Source of the DNA: Comamonadaceae bacterium
GTDB lineage: Bacteria > Pseudomonadota > Gammaproteobacteria > Burkholderiales > Burkholderiaceae_C
Length of the DNA stretch: 6,051 bases
Reading direction: 5' to 3'
Assembly (NCBI GenBank): GCA_013298415.1
Contig: JAAFHN010000182.1
Coordinates: 1-6,051 of the forward strand
Position numbers and translations under genes: made by a program
The notes under the pieces: generated by a model
What the model was told of the DNA's origin: nothing
Databases searched by the model: none
The model's input: only the letters and a program-made list of their open reading frames with translations
In this document: positions 1-5,934 of the stretch, in pieces
Layout: each line of letters opens with the position of its first letter
Position numbering within the stretch: position 1 is the first letter of the stretch

Positions 1-2845
1 GTGTGCTGCCCGCAGGAAAGGTGGGGATGGTGGCTCCGGCTTGAAAAGTGGTGGTGCTCAGACTCGCAGGACAAACCGAGCCGCCGCTCGTGGTGCAGAC
101 CACGCTGAGCAGTTGCAGACCTGCTGACACTGGATCGGCGACCACAGCGTTGTTGGCGCTGGATGGCCCGCCGTTGGCAACCACGATGGTGTAGGCCGTG
201 CCACCGTTGGCAAAGACGGTGCTGACGCCATTGGTTTTGGAGACGCTCAAATCCGCTGTGGGCGTGCTGATCACGGTGCTGACGGTGCCTGTGTTGTTGC
301 CCGGCGTGGGATCGGTGAAGCCCACTGGCAGGCTGACTGTGGCGGTGTTCGTGATGTTGCCGGAGCTCGCGGCAATGCCGTTGATCACGATGGAGAGCTG
401 CCCGCCGCTGGCAAGCGCTGCTCGGCTGATCAAGATGCTGTTGCCTGAGCCTGCGAGGCCGGGGCCAACAGCCACGGTGTCGCAGTCTCCGCTGCCCGCG
501 GCAAGCGTACACACCCAGGTCACGGTGCCAATGTTGGCTGGCACGTTGTCGGCGATGGTGATGCTGCCCGCTACATTCGAAGGGCCGTTGTTGGTGATGC
601 TGAGCGTGTACTGCACGGCTTGACCCACCTCAACCGCAGCGGGGCCGGTTTTGACCAGCGCCAGATCCGCACTCGTGCCAGCAACGCCGGTGATCACGAT
701 ATCTTCTTGGGTGCTGGAACCTGCGGCGTAGTTGCTGCCTGGGGTGGTTCCACCGCCGGCAGTGGTGCCGCCGGGCGACACGACCGGGTTGGTTGCGGTG
801 TTGCTGCCGCCCGATGTGCGGGTCGGATCCGAATAGCTCACGTTTGCGGGGTTTTGGTAAGTGCCAGCGGTTGCACCGTTCAGGCCTACGCGAAAGCTCA
901 TGGTCACGTTGGCGCCCGGCGAAATCGTGAACGAATTGGTGGGGCTTCCTGGTGTGCCGATGGACACGGTTGATACGCCTGTGATGGTCATGGGCGATGC
1001 AGGCCCAGTTGCGCCAGCGGAGTAGGTGAGGGAGGCCGTGGTGCCGGTGAGCTGAAAGGGCGATGGCAAGGAATCGGTGAGTGCCACACCGTAGGCCACA
1101 CCGGAGAGCAAAGAGGCGTTGCTGATGTTGACCACGTAGGTGCCAGACGTGTCCGGCGGCACCGCTAATGCAGGCGTGGTTGTCAGCTTGTTCACCGTGA
1201 GCACGGGGATGCAAGAAAAGCCTTCTCTTGCGCCAGGGATGGTGGCTGCGGCAATGGTTTGCAAGCTGTTGCCCACGCTGCCTGGCGCAGCGCGCATGTT
1301 GCCCGAGCGGCCGAGCGCTTTGTCGGCACGTGACCAGCCGTTGATGCCTCCGCCCAAGCTCAGCGAGCCCAGGGCGCTGTTGGCATACACCGCACCGCCG
1401 CCACCGCCGCCGCCTGGGCCTTCCAGTTCGTTGCCGCAGCAGGTGTCTTGCGTGCCGGAGGGCGGTGCAAAGGCGGTGTTGTTGCCCAAATTGGAGTCTG
1501 CGCCGTCGCCGCCGCGGGCTTGCACCGAAATGTTGCCGTGCCCACTGGCTGCAACCACGAGCACCGAGCCGCCTGCGCCTCCGCCACCGCCAGCGTCATT
1601 CGAGGTGTTGGAGTCCCATGCGCGTTGGCCGTCGCTGCGCAGCAGCCCGGCGCCACTGATGGAGCCTGTGCGCAAGATGATCAAGCCGCCGCCGTTGCCG
1701 CCTGCCCCGCGTGGCGCGGTGCTGTTGTTCAGGCTGCCCGAGCCGCCACTTCCACCCATGAACAAGCGCGAGGGCAGCAGCACGCCGTCTTGAGGTGTGC
1801 GCGAGCCACCAAACCCGCCGGTGTCGTTCAAGCCGCCCGTGTCGCCATCCCAGGTTTGTCCGCCATTGCCGCCTTCCCCGCCGTTTCCGCCGCCGCCGCC
1901 AGCCGCGTTGTGCGAGTTGCCACCGCCGCCTGCGTTGGCGGGGGCACCGCGCTGAAAATCGCCGACGGGATAGGCCATGTGGGTCGCCGTGCCGTTGTCC
2001 AGCCCCGTGGGGGCGGCGTCAGAGAAGCGAGTGCCCGAGTTGTAGCCACCCGCAACTGATGTTTGCACAAACCGTGGCGTGCCAGCGATGCCCTCGCCCT
2101 TGCTGCCGCCGTCCCGGGTCAAGCTCGCTCGAAATGATCGGGTGCCACTTGGGTAAGTCGAGTCATTGACGCCCTGGTTGCCACCCCGAAAGCCGCGGTT
2201 GGATGCCTCCATGTGCGGCCCGGCGCCAACAAAGCTTGTGCGCCCTGCCACATCGATCGCTACCACGCCGCCCGTGAGCCCGTTCCACGCGAGCGGAATC
2301 ACCGGCGTTGCGCTGTTGATCGTGGCGCTCGAATATTGCGGCACGCGAACGACTTGGTAGGTTCTGCGCGGTTGCGTCGTGGTGTTCTGTGCGTAGCCAT
2401 TGGTCAGCGCCGGGGAAAAGGTGATGGCATTGCCCGCCGCGGCTGTTACCTGCACATATTCATAGTTGCCGGCGAGATTCAAGGCGGTGTAGCCGTTTTT
2501 CTGCGCGATAGAGCTGTCGGGTCGGTTGCCTGGTGCGCCCACGCCCCTGCCGTAGCGCTCATCGTCGCTGCTATCGATGTCTGCGCCTTGCATCTGGATG
2601 ATGAGCAGCTTGTCGCCCACAGTGACGGTGCCAGCTGCGCCCGTGGAGGCACCCAAGTTGAGTGTGGTGGCTCCAGCGGCCAAACTGGCAGCATTGCCTT
2701 GGAAGTAGGTATTCACGATGCCCGAGGCCGTGGCAGGGCCGTCTTTGCCAGGAGCCGCACACACCTGTGCTTGCGCTTGCAAACCGACCATACAAGCGAC
2801 GAGCACGAGCACGCGGCTTGCAAATCGGATCAAAGCAGTGTTCAT
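1..2845 (-). CDS. Large secreted glycine-rich protein with DUF11 repeats (3' end beyond window)
   Basis: I translated the minus strand from the ATG at 2845-2843 and found 948 codons with no stop up to the left edge, so the C-terminus lies outside. Residues 1-26 look like a Sec signal peptide: MNTALIRFAS, a hydrophobic VLVLVACMVG core, then AQA before QVC. Residues 27-300 are a Gly/Ala/Ser/Thr/Asn-rich region I cannot assign. Residues about 302-490 are glycine-rich, with runs such as AGGGGGNGGEGGNGG and a CC pair at 469-470. From about 549 come DUF11-like (PF01345) modules: a divergent one at 549-725, then two clear ones opening ADLALVKT (726) and ADLSVSKT (864), each with a YTxxxxNxGPS-type strand. 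DUF11 proteins are typically exported and surface-associated, and related proteobacterial ones often end in a sorting tail such as IPTL-CTERM, which cannot be checked here. No convincing Shine-Dalgarno precedes the ATG. The exported repeat-protein call is firm; the biological role is unknown. Confidence 0.88.
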   Translation of the reverse strand, partial: MNTALIRFASRVLVLVACMVGLQAQAQVCAAPGKDGPATASGIVNTYFQGNAASLAAGATTLNLGASTGAAGTVTVGDKLLIIQMQGADIDSSDDERYGRGVGAPGNRPDSSIAQKNGYTALNLAGNYEYVQVTAAAGNAITFSPALTNGYAQNTTTQPRRTYQVVRVPQYSSATINSATPVIPLAWNGLTGGVVAIDVAGRTSFVGAGPHMEASNRGFRGGNQGVNDSTYPSGTRSFRASLTRDGGSKGEGIAGTPRFVQTSVAGGYNSGTRFSDAAPTGLDNGTATHMAYPVGDFQRGAPANAGGGGNSHNAAGGGGGNGGEGGNGGQTWDGDTGGLNDTGGFGGSRTPQDGVLLPSRLFMGGSGGSGSLNNSTAPRGAGGNGGGLIILRTGSISGAGLLRSDGQRAWDSNTSNDAGGGGGAGGSVLVVAASGHGNISVQARGGDGADSNLGNNTAFAPPSGTQDTCCGNELEGPGGGGGGGAVYANSALGSLSLGGGINGWSRADKALGRSGNMRAAPGSVGNSLQTIAAATIPGAREGFSCIPVLTVNKLTTTPALAVPPDTSGTYVVNISNASLLSGVAYGVALTDSLPSPFQLTGTTASLTYSAGATGPASPMTITGVSTVSIGTPGSPTNSFTISPGANVTMSFRVGLNGATAGTYQNPANVSYSDPTRTSGGSNTATNPVVSPGGTTAGGGTTPGSNYAAGSSTQEDIVITGVAGTSADLALVKTGPAAVEVGQAVQYTLSITNNGPSNVAGSITIADNVPANIGTVTWVCTLAAGSGDCDTVAVGPGLAGSGNSILISRAALASGGQLSIVINGIAASSGNITNTATVSLPVGFTDPTPGNNTGTVSTVISTPTADLSVSKTNGVSTVFANGGTAYTIVVANGGPSSANNAVVADPVSAGLQLLSVVCTTSGGSVCPASLSTTTFQAGATIPTFPAGST

Positions 2846-2872
2846 GTCACAAAATGTAAAGGCCAGCCCCTG

Positions 2873-2883
2873 GTGCACTGCAC
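2873..2883. promoter_or_regulatory. Inverted repeat GTGCA-C-TGCAC
   Basis: This is a perfect 5-bp inverted repeat with a 1-base centre, 28 bases upstream of the DUF11 start codon. Its half-site GTGCA also occurs in the TTGTGCACAA palindrome at 2910-2919. Together they could be a pair of binding sites for a regulator of the DUF11 gene. Short dyads arise by chance, so this is weak evidence. Confidence 0.25.
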
Positions 2884-2909
2884 AGCGAACGGATGCTTAC
2901 CCAGCAGTC

Positions 2910-2919
2910 TTGTGCACAA
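2910..2919. promoter_or_regulatory. Palindrome TTGTGCACAA
   Basis: This is a perfect 10-bp palindrome about 65 bases upstream of the DUF11 start codon. Its centre is about 36 bases from the centre of the GTGCA-C-TGCAC dyad. It is a candidate operator only; no specific regulator can be named from the sequence. Confidence 0.25.
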
Positions 2920-3010
2920 ATCGAGGGGCGTGATGCGCAGGGGCCGCAGCTCAGGCTCGGCGTTTGGCATTCGAGGCCATCTCTCGGGGCGCCGGGAGGG
3001 GTTGGTCTTG

Positions 3011-3029
3011 TGCTATTCAATGAATAGCA
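3011..3029. repeat. Perfect 9-bp inverted repeat TGCTATTCA-A-TGAATAGCA
   Basis: The two 9-base arms are exactly complementary around a single base, in an A/T-rich island within G/C-rich DNA. A 1-base centre is poor for an RNA hairpin loop, and there is no T-run on either side on either strand, so an intrinsic terminator is unlikely. It could be a protein-binding dyad for the leftward DUF11 gene. It could also be a degraded copy of the A/T-rich TAGC-type dispersed intergenic repeats that I recall from Comamonadaceae genomes. Only the symmetry is directly seen. Confidence 0.45.
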
Positions 3030-3093
3030 ATAGATGTAATAAATTCATGGATAGAACTGGGTTTTTATTCCAAATCTGGCGCGAAAGGCCGCT

Positions 3094-3495
3094 TCAGTGC
3101 CCGGTATCCGCCTTCAGCTCAGCGCTGGCCCGCCGCCATGCCGCCACGCCTGACGAGATGGCAAGCGCGCCGATGATCCCGACCACGAACCAATCGGGCC
3201 AGGGCGCGCCGGTGTCGAAGATGCCGATGCCGAAAGCCAGCGGGCAAGCGGCGTTGAAAAGCGCCGTTTTGCTGCGAATGGCGGCCGCTGCGCCCGGCAT
3301 GGCGAGCGATACGCCGTCGTTCAGCCCATCGCTCAAAAAGTCCACCGCGTCGCCCCAGAGCGAGGCGGAGCGGGCCTTCACGCCTGCAGCAACTTCCAAG
3401 AAAAACGTGCCCAAGTTCAAAACGAGCGCGATCTACTGCACGCGGCAGTAAGCGCGCGCGAAGTCGGACGCGTGATCGGGGGAGGTGATCTCCAT
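3094..3495 (-). pseudogene. Decayed cation-diffusion-facilitator (CDF) transporter
   Basis: Read from the ATG at 3495, the frame gives MEITSPDH...YCRVQ, an in-frame TAG at 3435-3433, and then continues in the same frame with IALVLNLGTFFLEVAAG, the DAVDFLSD motif and GVSLAM, to a TGA at 3096-3094. CDF family metal/proton antiporters commonly start with a segment like YRRVLWIALVLN, so CRVQ*IALVLN looks like a Trp codon turned into amber. The DxxxD metal-site motif is kept as DAVDFLSD. After a TALFNAACPL segment (third helix) the protein jumps to GIFDTGAPWPDW, which resembles the final-helix region of CDF proteins. About 80-90 residues, including the region I recall as SVWLCxRND, appear to be missing without a frame change. 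The piece after the stop could restart at TTG 3420 (108 residues), but it would lack the first helix and the central helices. I call it non-functional. No nearby metal regulator is seen. Confidence 0.72.
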
Positions 3496-3562
3496 CGTGT
3501 GGATCGCGGTGTGCGGGCAGGTCTTCTCTTTACCCCGGAAGCATGCGAAGACACATTTGCAC

Positions 3563-3590
3563 TTGACGAGTCCGATTACGGATGTAAACT
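3563..3590 (+). promoter_or_regulatory. Sigma70-like promoter of the blaI-blaR1 operon
   Basis: TTGACG (3563-3568) matches the -35 consensus at 5 of 6 positions. TAAACT (3585-3590), 16 bases downstream, matches TATAAT at 4 of 6. Transcription would start near 3597, giving a leader of about 23 bases before the ATG at 3620. The -10 element overlaps the first TTAC-N4-GTAA dyad and the predicted start point abuts the second, as expected for an autorepressed BlaI-type gene. No start site has been mapped. Confidence 0.6.
3576..3587. promoter_or_regulatory. BlaI-type operator 1 (TTAC-GGAT-GTAA)
   Basis: This dyad has arms TTAC/GTAA around 4 bases. BlaI/MecI operators known from Gram-positive bacteria carry a TACA-NN-TGTA core, and this site reads TACGGATGTA, one mismatch. 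It overlaps the -10 element of the predicted operon promoter, so a bound dimer would block RNA polymerase. Its centre is 23 bases, about two helical turns, from the centre of operator 2. Confidence 0.6.
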
Positions 3591-3598
3591 TCATGAAA

Positions 3599-3610
3599 TT
3601 ACAAACGTAA
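3599..3610. promoter_or_regulatory. BlaI-type operator 2 (TTAC-AAAC-GTAA)
   Basis: This is a second copy of the same dyad, reading TACAAACGTA, also one mismatch from TACA-NN-TGTA. It sits just after the -10 element and 9 bases before the blaI start codon. With operator 1 it also forms a larger imperfect palindrome, with outer arms GATTACG (3574-3580) and CGTAATC (3606-3612). Two dimers could bind on one face of the DNA. Confidence 0.6.
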
Positions 3611-3619
3611 TCGACACCG

Positions 3620-4093
3620 ATGAACATCGAAGTTGCCACCAAAACCCCCAATGAACTCCCCGCGATTACTGAGGCCGAATCTGCCGTGATGCAGGTGTTG
3701 TGGGCGCGCTCACCTGAATCTGAGGGAGTCTCTGCCGACGACATCGTGGCCGATCTCACGGCCCAGCGCGATTGGCAAGAGGCGACGGTGAAGACCCTCA
3801 TCAATCGCCTGCTCAAGAAAGGTGCGATTGCGGCCACGCCCGAGGGCCGCCGCTACCTCTACGCCCCGCTTGTGCAGCGCGAGGCTTGGCTGGCCGGCCA
3901 GAGCACGGGCTTGCTGGATCGGCTCTTCGGCGGGCGGGTCGCTCCCCTCGTTGCGCACTTCAGCCAGCACCGCGCGATGAGCGCAGACGATCTGGCGGAG
4001 CTGAAGCAGCTACTATCAAAATTAGAGCGACAAAGTGAACAAACACAAGGACAGAGGGTTGAAATCGTTTCAAAAGAGGGGAAAACGACGTGA
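3620..4093 (+). CDS. blaI: BlaI/MecI-family transcriptional repressor
   Basis: This 157-residue protein matches the BlaI/MecI/CopY winged-helix family, whose members bind promoter dyads as dimers and are inactivated through a partner M56 protease. The N-terminal winged helix is clear: ITEAESAVMQVLW (16-28), the recognition-helix region EATVKTLINRLLKKGAI (54-70), and the wing GRRYLYAPLV (76-85). The dimerisation part runs from about 88 to 135 (LLDRLFGG, APLVAHF, DLAELKQLL). The family's known cleavage site, Asn101-Phe102 in S. aureus BlaI and MecI, aligns with His113-Phe114. A charged, probably disordered tail of about 20 residues follows residue 137, making it longer than the 120-130 residues usual for the family. 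ATG 3620 is the only suitable start, although no strong Shine-Dalgarno precedes it. Two matching operators lie just upstream, suggesting autoregulation. Its stop overlaps the protease start. Confidence 0.92.
   Translation: MNIEVATKTPNELPAITEAESAVMQVLWARSPESEGVSADDIVADLTAQRDWQEATVKTLINRLLKKGAIAATPEGRRYLYAPLVQREAWLAGQSTGLLDRLFGGRVAPLVAHFSQHRAMSADDLAELKQLLSKLERQSEQTQGQRVEIVSKEGKTT
4075..4081 (+). promoter_or_regulatory. Ribosome binding site for the M56 protease gene
   Basis: AGAGGGG lies inside the last codons of blaI and ends 8 bases before the GTG at 4090. It is the best Shine-Dalgarno in the window and supports this non-ATG start. With the overlap of GTG (4090-4092) and TGA (4091-4093), it suggests translational coupling of the two genes. 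Confidence 0.65.
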
Positions 4094-5439
4094 TCCGCTG
4101 GCATTTGGACGGATTTTTGGCCTGGATGTGGCCCCTGGCTTGGACCCAGGCGCTGTTGCTCACCATCGCCATTGGCTTGGTGGCCTTGCTGCGCAAACCC
4201 TTGTTCAAGCTCGGCGGCGCGCAAGCGGCCTACGCGGCTTGGGCTCTCGTGCCGCTGCTCTTGGCGGCGCATCTGGCTTTCGTGGCCGTGGGGCAGTGGT
4301 CGCCCGCACGCTGGGTGGGCGAGGGCGTTGCGCGCTCCGCGCCTGTGGCGCGGAGTGAGGCAGCAACCGCCTTGCCCGCGCAAGCGCTCGGCGCGTGGCG
4401 AAAAACGCTGGCACTGCCACGAGCAGGGGCCATCGAGGCTTGGTCGGCTCAGCGCGTGGTACTCGGGGTGTGGTTGCTCGGTGTGATCGCCCTGCTGCTG
4501 CACGCGGCGTTTTCGCATTGGCAAATGCTGCGACGGTTGCGCGGTGCAACGCGGTTTGAGTTGCCAGGCTGCCCGCTGCCCGTCTGGCAAGCTGCGGGCG
4601 TTGGCCCAATGCTGCTGGGCGTGTGGTCGCCCCGCATTGTTGTGCCTGAGGGCTTTGCTGAAACGCTGAGCACCGAACAGCAACAGCTCGTGCTCTCCCA
4701 TGAGTGCATGCACGCCCAGCGGCGCGATCCGTGGGTGAATCTGCTGGCCCACGGGCTGCTCGCGCTGTGGTGGTTTCACCCGCTCGCGCATTGGGCTTTG
4801 CGCCGCATGCGGCTCGATCAGGAAATGGCTTGCGATGCGGTCGTGCTGCAAAAAGCGGAGCACGCAGGCCTTGCCAGTGCTTACGCCCAAGCACTCTCCC
4901 ACTTTTCCACCCCTGCGTTTGGCCACGCAGGATTGTCTGCCACGGCATGCCACTGGCCAGGCCGCCATCCTTTGAATGAGCGCATCATGAACCTCACGAG
5001 TCTTTCCCGCCGCGCAAGCACCCGCACCACCGCATTCGCCATCCTCGGCAGCACTGCGCTGCTCGGCTGCTTGGCCGTCAGCGCAAATCCGACGGCGTCA
5101 CCCAAGCCAGGGCCAGGGGAGTACCGCATGTCGGCGGTGGTGCGGGCCAACGCCGTCGGTACCGAAACCACCCATCGCAGCAGCTTCAACGTGATTCAAG
5201 CCCAGGGCAAATCGGCGAGGGTGTCGATCAGCGATGGCAAAGACAAGTGTGAAATTGGCTTCAAGATCACCCCACAAGCCAATGCCGATCAAGTGGCGGT
5301 GGAATTCGACAGCCTCTGCGGCGACCCGGGCCGCAAACCCAAACTCGTCACCCGCCTAGGCGATGTGGCCAGCTTGGAATGGCGCAGCCAAGCCGAGCCG
5401 ACGGTGATGCACATGCTGGCGTTTACGGTGACGCAGTGA
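4090..5439 (+). CDS. BlaR1-like M56 family membrane metalloprotease with a short non-PBP sensor tail
   Basis: This 449-residue integral membrane protein belongs to peptidase family M56 (BlaR1/MecR1), zinc proteases that trigger removal of a BlaI-type repressor. Probable membrane helices are at about 15-34, 47-67 and 123-143, with the last at 314-331. The zinc site is HECMH (204-208), a HExxH motif, followed by RRDPWVN, WWFHPLAHW and the third-ligand segment DQEMACD (Glu245, Cys248, Asp249), all typical of M56. HPLNERIM ends the catalytic part. The region after residue 332 should lie outside the cytoplasmic membrane. It is only about 118 residues, has Cys387 and Cys410 that could pair, and looks beta-rich. 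True BlaR1 is about 585-600 residues with a roughly 260-residue penicillin-binding domain carrying SxxK; none is visible here. It therefore probably senses a different cue. Translation starts at GTG, overlapping the blaI stop by 4 bp. I give no gene symbol because the sensor differs from BlaR1. Confidence 0.9.
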   Translation: MIRWHLDGFLAWMWPLAWTQALLLTIAIGLVALLRKPLFKLGGAQAAYAAWALVPLLLAAHLAFVAVGQWSPARWVGEGVARSAPVARSEAATALPAQALGAWRKTLALPRAGAIEAWSAQRVVLGVWLLGVIALLLHAAFSHWQMLRRLRGATRFELPGCPLPVWQAAGVGPMLLGVWSPRIVVPEGFAETLSTEQQQLVLSHECMHAQRRDPWVNLLAHGLLALWWFHPLAHWALRRMRLDQEMACDAVVLQKAEHAGLASAYAQALSHFSTPAFGHAGLSATACHWPGRHPLNERIMNLTSLSRRASTRTTAFAILGSTALLGCLAVSANPTASPKPGPGEYRMSAVVRANAVGTETTHRSSFNVIQAQGKSARVSISDGKDKCEIGFKITPQANADQVAVEFDSLCGDPGRKPKLVTRLGDVASLEWRSQAEPTVMHMLAFTVTQ

Positions 5440-5550
5440 CCGACGTGCTTCGAAAAACGTAGCATTAAATCATTCAAATAAATGGACAGAGCGGCGAAAA
5501 GCTTTGAGTTTTGGTGTGTGGGTTCGTCCAGCGCATTGCCTGGCGGCCTA
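5440..5550. other. Convergent intergenic gap
   Basis: This 111-base gap lies between the convergent ends of the M56 protease gene and mazF. A terminator serving both strands would be expected. I see only weak symmetry (ACGT flanking a short A-rich loop at 5443-5459, and CCAG/CTGG arms at 5528-5543) and no stem followed by a T-run. An A/T-rich patch lies at about 5461-5482. Confidence 0.45.
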
Positions 5551-5934
5551 TCAGCTGGGCAGCAGCGCAATGATGTCGTTCAAGCCCTCGCAGGCCTGCG
5601 CCAGTTGCAAAGGCGTGAGCCTTTTCCAAGGGTGGGGCGAAGCCTTTCGCATCCGCCAATCAAAGGATTTGGGCTGGTGGCAAAGCACAAAGCTGCGCTG
5701 GTCTGCTGCACGCGACACATCAAGCGCGAAGGGGTTGCCGACGTTGCTGAGGCTGGAAGTCATCGGCAGGCCAATCACGATGCCTGTGCGCTCGTTGAAG
5801 GCTTTGGGTGAGAGCACCAGCAGCGGGTGCATGTCGCGCATCTCACGGCCAACTTGGGGATTGCAGTCAATCCAGATGATGTCGCCGCGATCGGGTACCC
5901 AACTCCGCGCTGGCGAGCGAGCGGCGGCTACCAA
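5551..5934 (-). CDS. mazF: MazF/PemK-family endoribonuclease toxin
   Basis: This 127-residue protein fits the MazF/PemK/ChpB fold. These toxins cleave mRNA at short sequence motifs and are held inactive by the partner antitoxin. Visible features are the first strand VPDRGDIIWID (13-23), NPQVGRE (25-31), HPLLVLSPKAFN (36-47), GLPMT (55-59) and VLCHQPKSFDWR (83-94), which corresponds to the LADQVKSIDWR type of segment in E. coli MazF. Aligned to E. coli MazF, Glu24 is kept as Glu31 and Thr52 as Thr59, but the proposed catalytic Arg29 is His36. I recall related betaproteobacterial proteins with the same MHP motif, so this may mark a subfamily rather than damage. The only plausible start is TTG 5934, overlapping the mazE end by 7 bp. 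An AGAGG (5940-5936) lies very close to it, so the exact start is uncertain. Confidence 0.88.
   Translation of the reverse strand: MVAAARSPARSWVPDRGDIIWIDCNPQVGREMRDMHPLLVLSPKAFNERTGIVIGLPMTSSLSNVGNPFALDVSRAADQRSFVLCHQPKSFDWRMRKASPHPWKRLTPLQLAQACEGLNDIIALLPS

Larger units (their letters stand above)
2846..3093. other. Non-coding region upstream of the DUF11 gene
   Basis: No credible coding frame is seen here on either strand. It separates the start of the DUF11 gene from the end of the CDF remnant and should contain the minus-strand promoter of the DUF11 gene. I could not find a good -35/-10 pair reading leftwards. It holds three short dyads, listed separately. The part from about 3010 to 3075 is clearly more A/T-rich than its surroundings. 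Confidence 0.5.

Noticed and set aside
198..623. Plus-strand open frame of 141 codons, and similar Pro/Ala-rich frames across 1140-2360
   Set aside because: They are antisense to the continuous 948-codon DUF11 gene, whose signal peptide and repeat domains are recognisable. Their Pro- and Arg-rich composition is what G/C-rich antisense Gly/Ala codons produce.
1384..1940. Apparent simple GCC/CCG repeat on the plus strand, possible microsatellite
   Set aside because: It is explained by glycine-rich coding on the minus strand with mixed Gly codons and interspersed Asn, Ser and Glu. No long uniform repeat unit is present.
2846..2860. Possible BlaI-type site (TTAC...GTGA, minus strand) beside the DUF11 start codon
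   Set aside because: The spacing is 5 rather than 4 bases and the second arm is imperfect, so it does not match the two clear operators well enough.
2213..3451. Plus-strand open frame of 412 codons
   Set aside because: It runs across the antisense of the DUF11 gene start, the non-coding gap and the CDF relic. The composition changes along it, no domain is recognisable and it has no ribosome binding site.
3496..3837. Upstream extension of the CDF-relic frame to a 134-codon minus-strand frame starting at 3837
   Set aside because: The part right of 3495 is antisense to blaI and its operators. Only the last 20 codons resemble a CDF N-terminus.
3859..4968. Minus-strand open frame of 369 codons
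   Set aside because: It is antisense to the clearly conserved blaI and M56 protease genes and is rich in His, Gln and Arg with no recognisable motif.
5041..5075. Lipobox-like LLGC within the last helix of the M56 protease (Met300 to Cys327)
   Set aside because: It resembles a lipoprotein signal peptide, but it lies at the normal position of the last M56 membrane helix after HPLNERIM. The residue before Gly-Cys is a poor lipobox match, and the frame is continuous with the catalytic domain.
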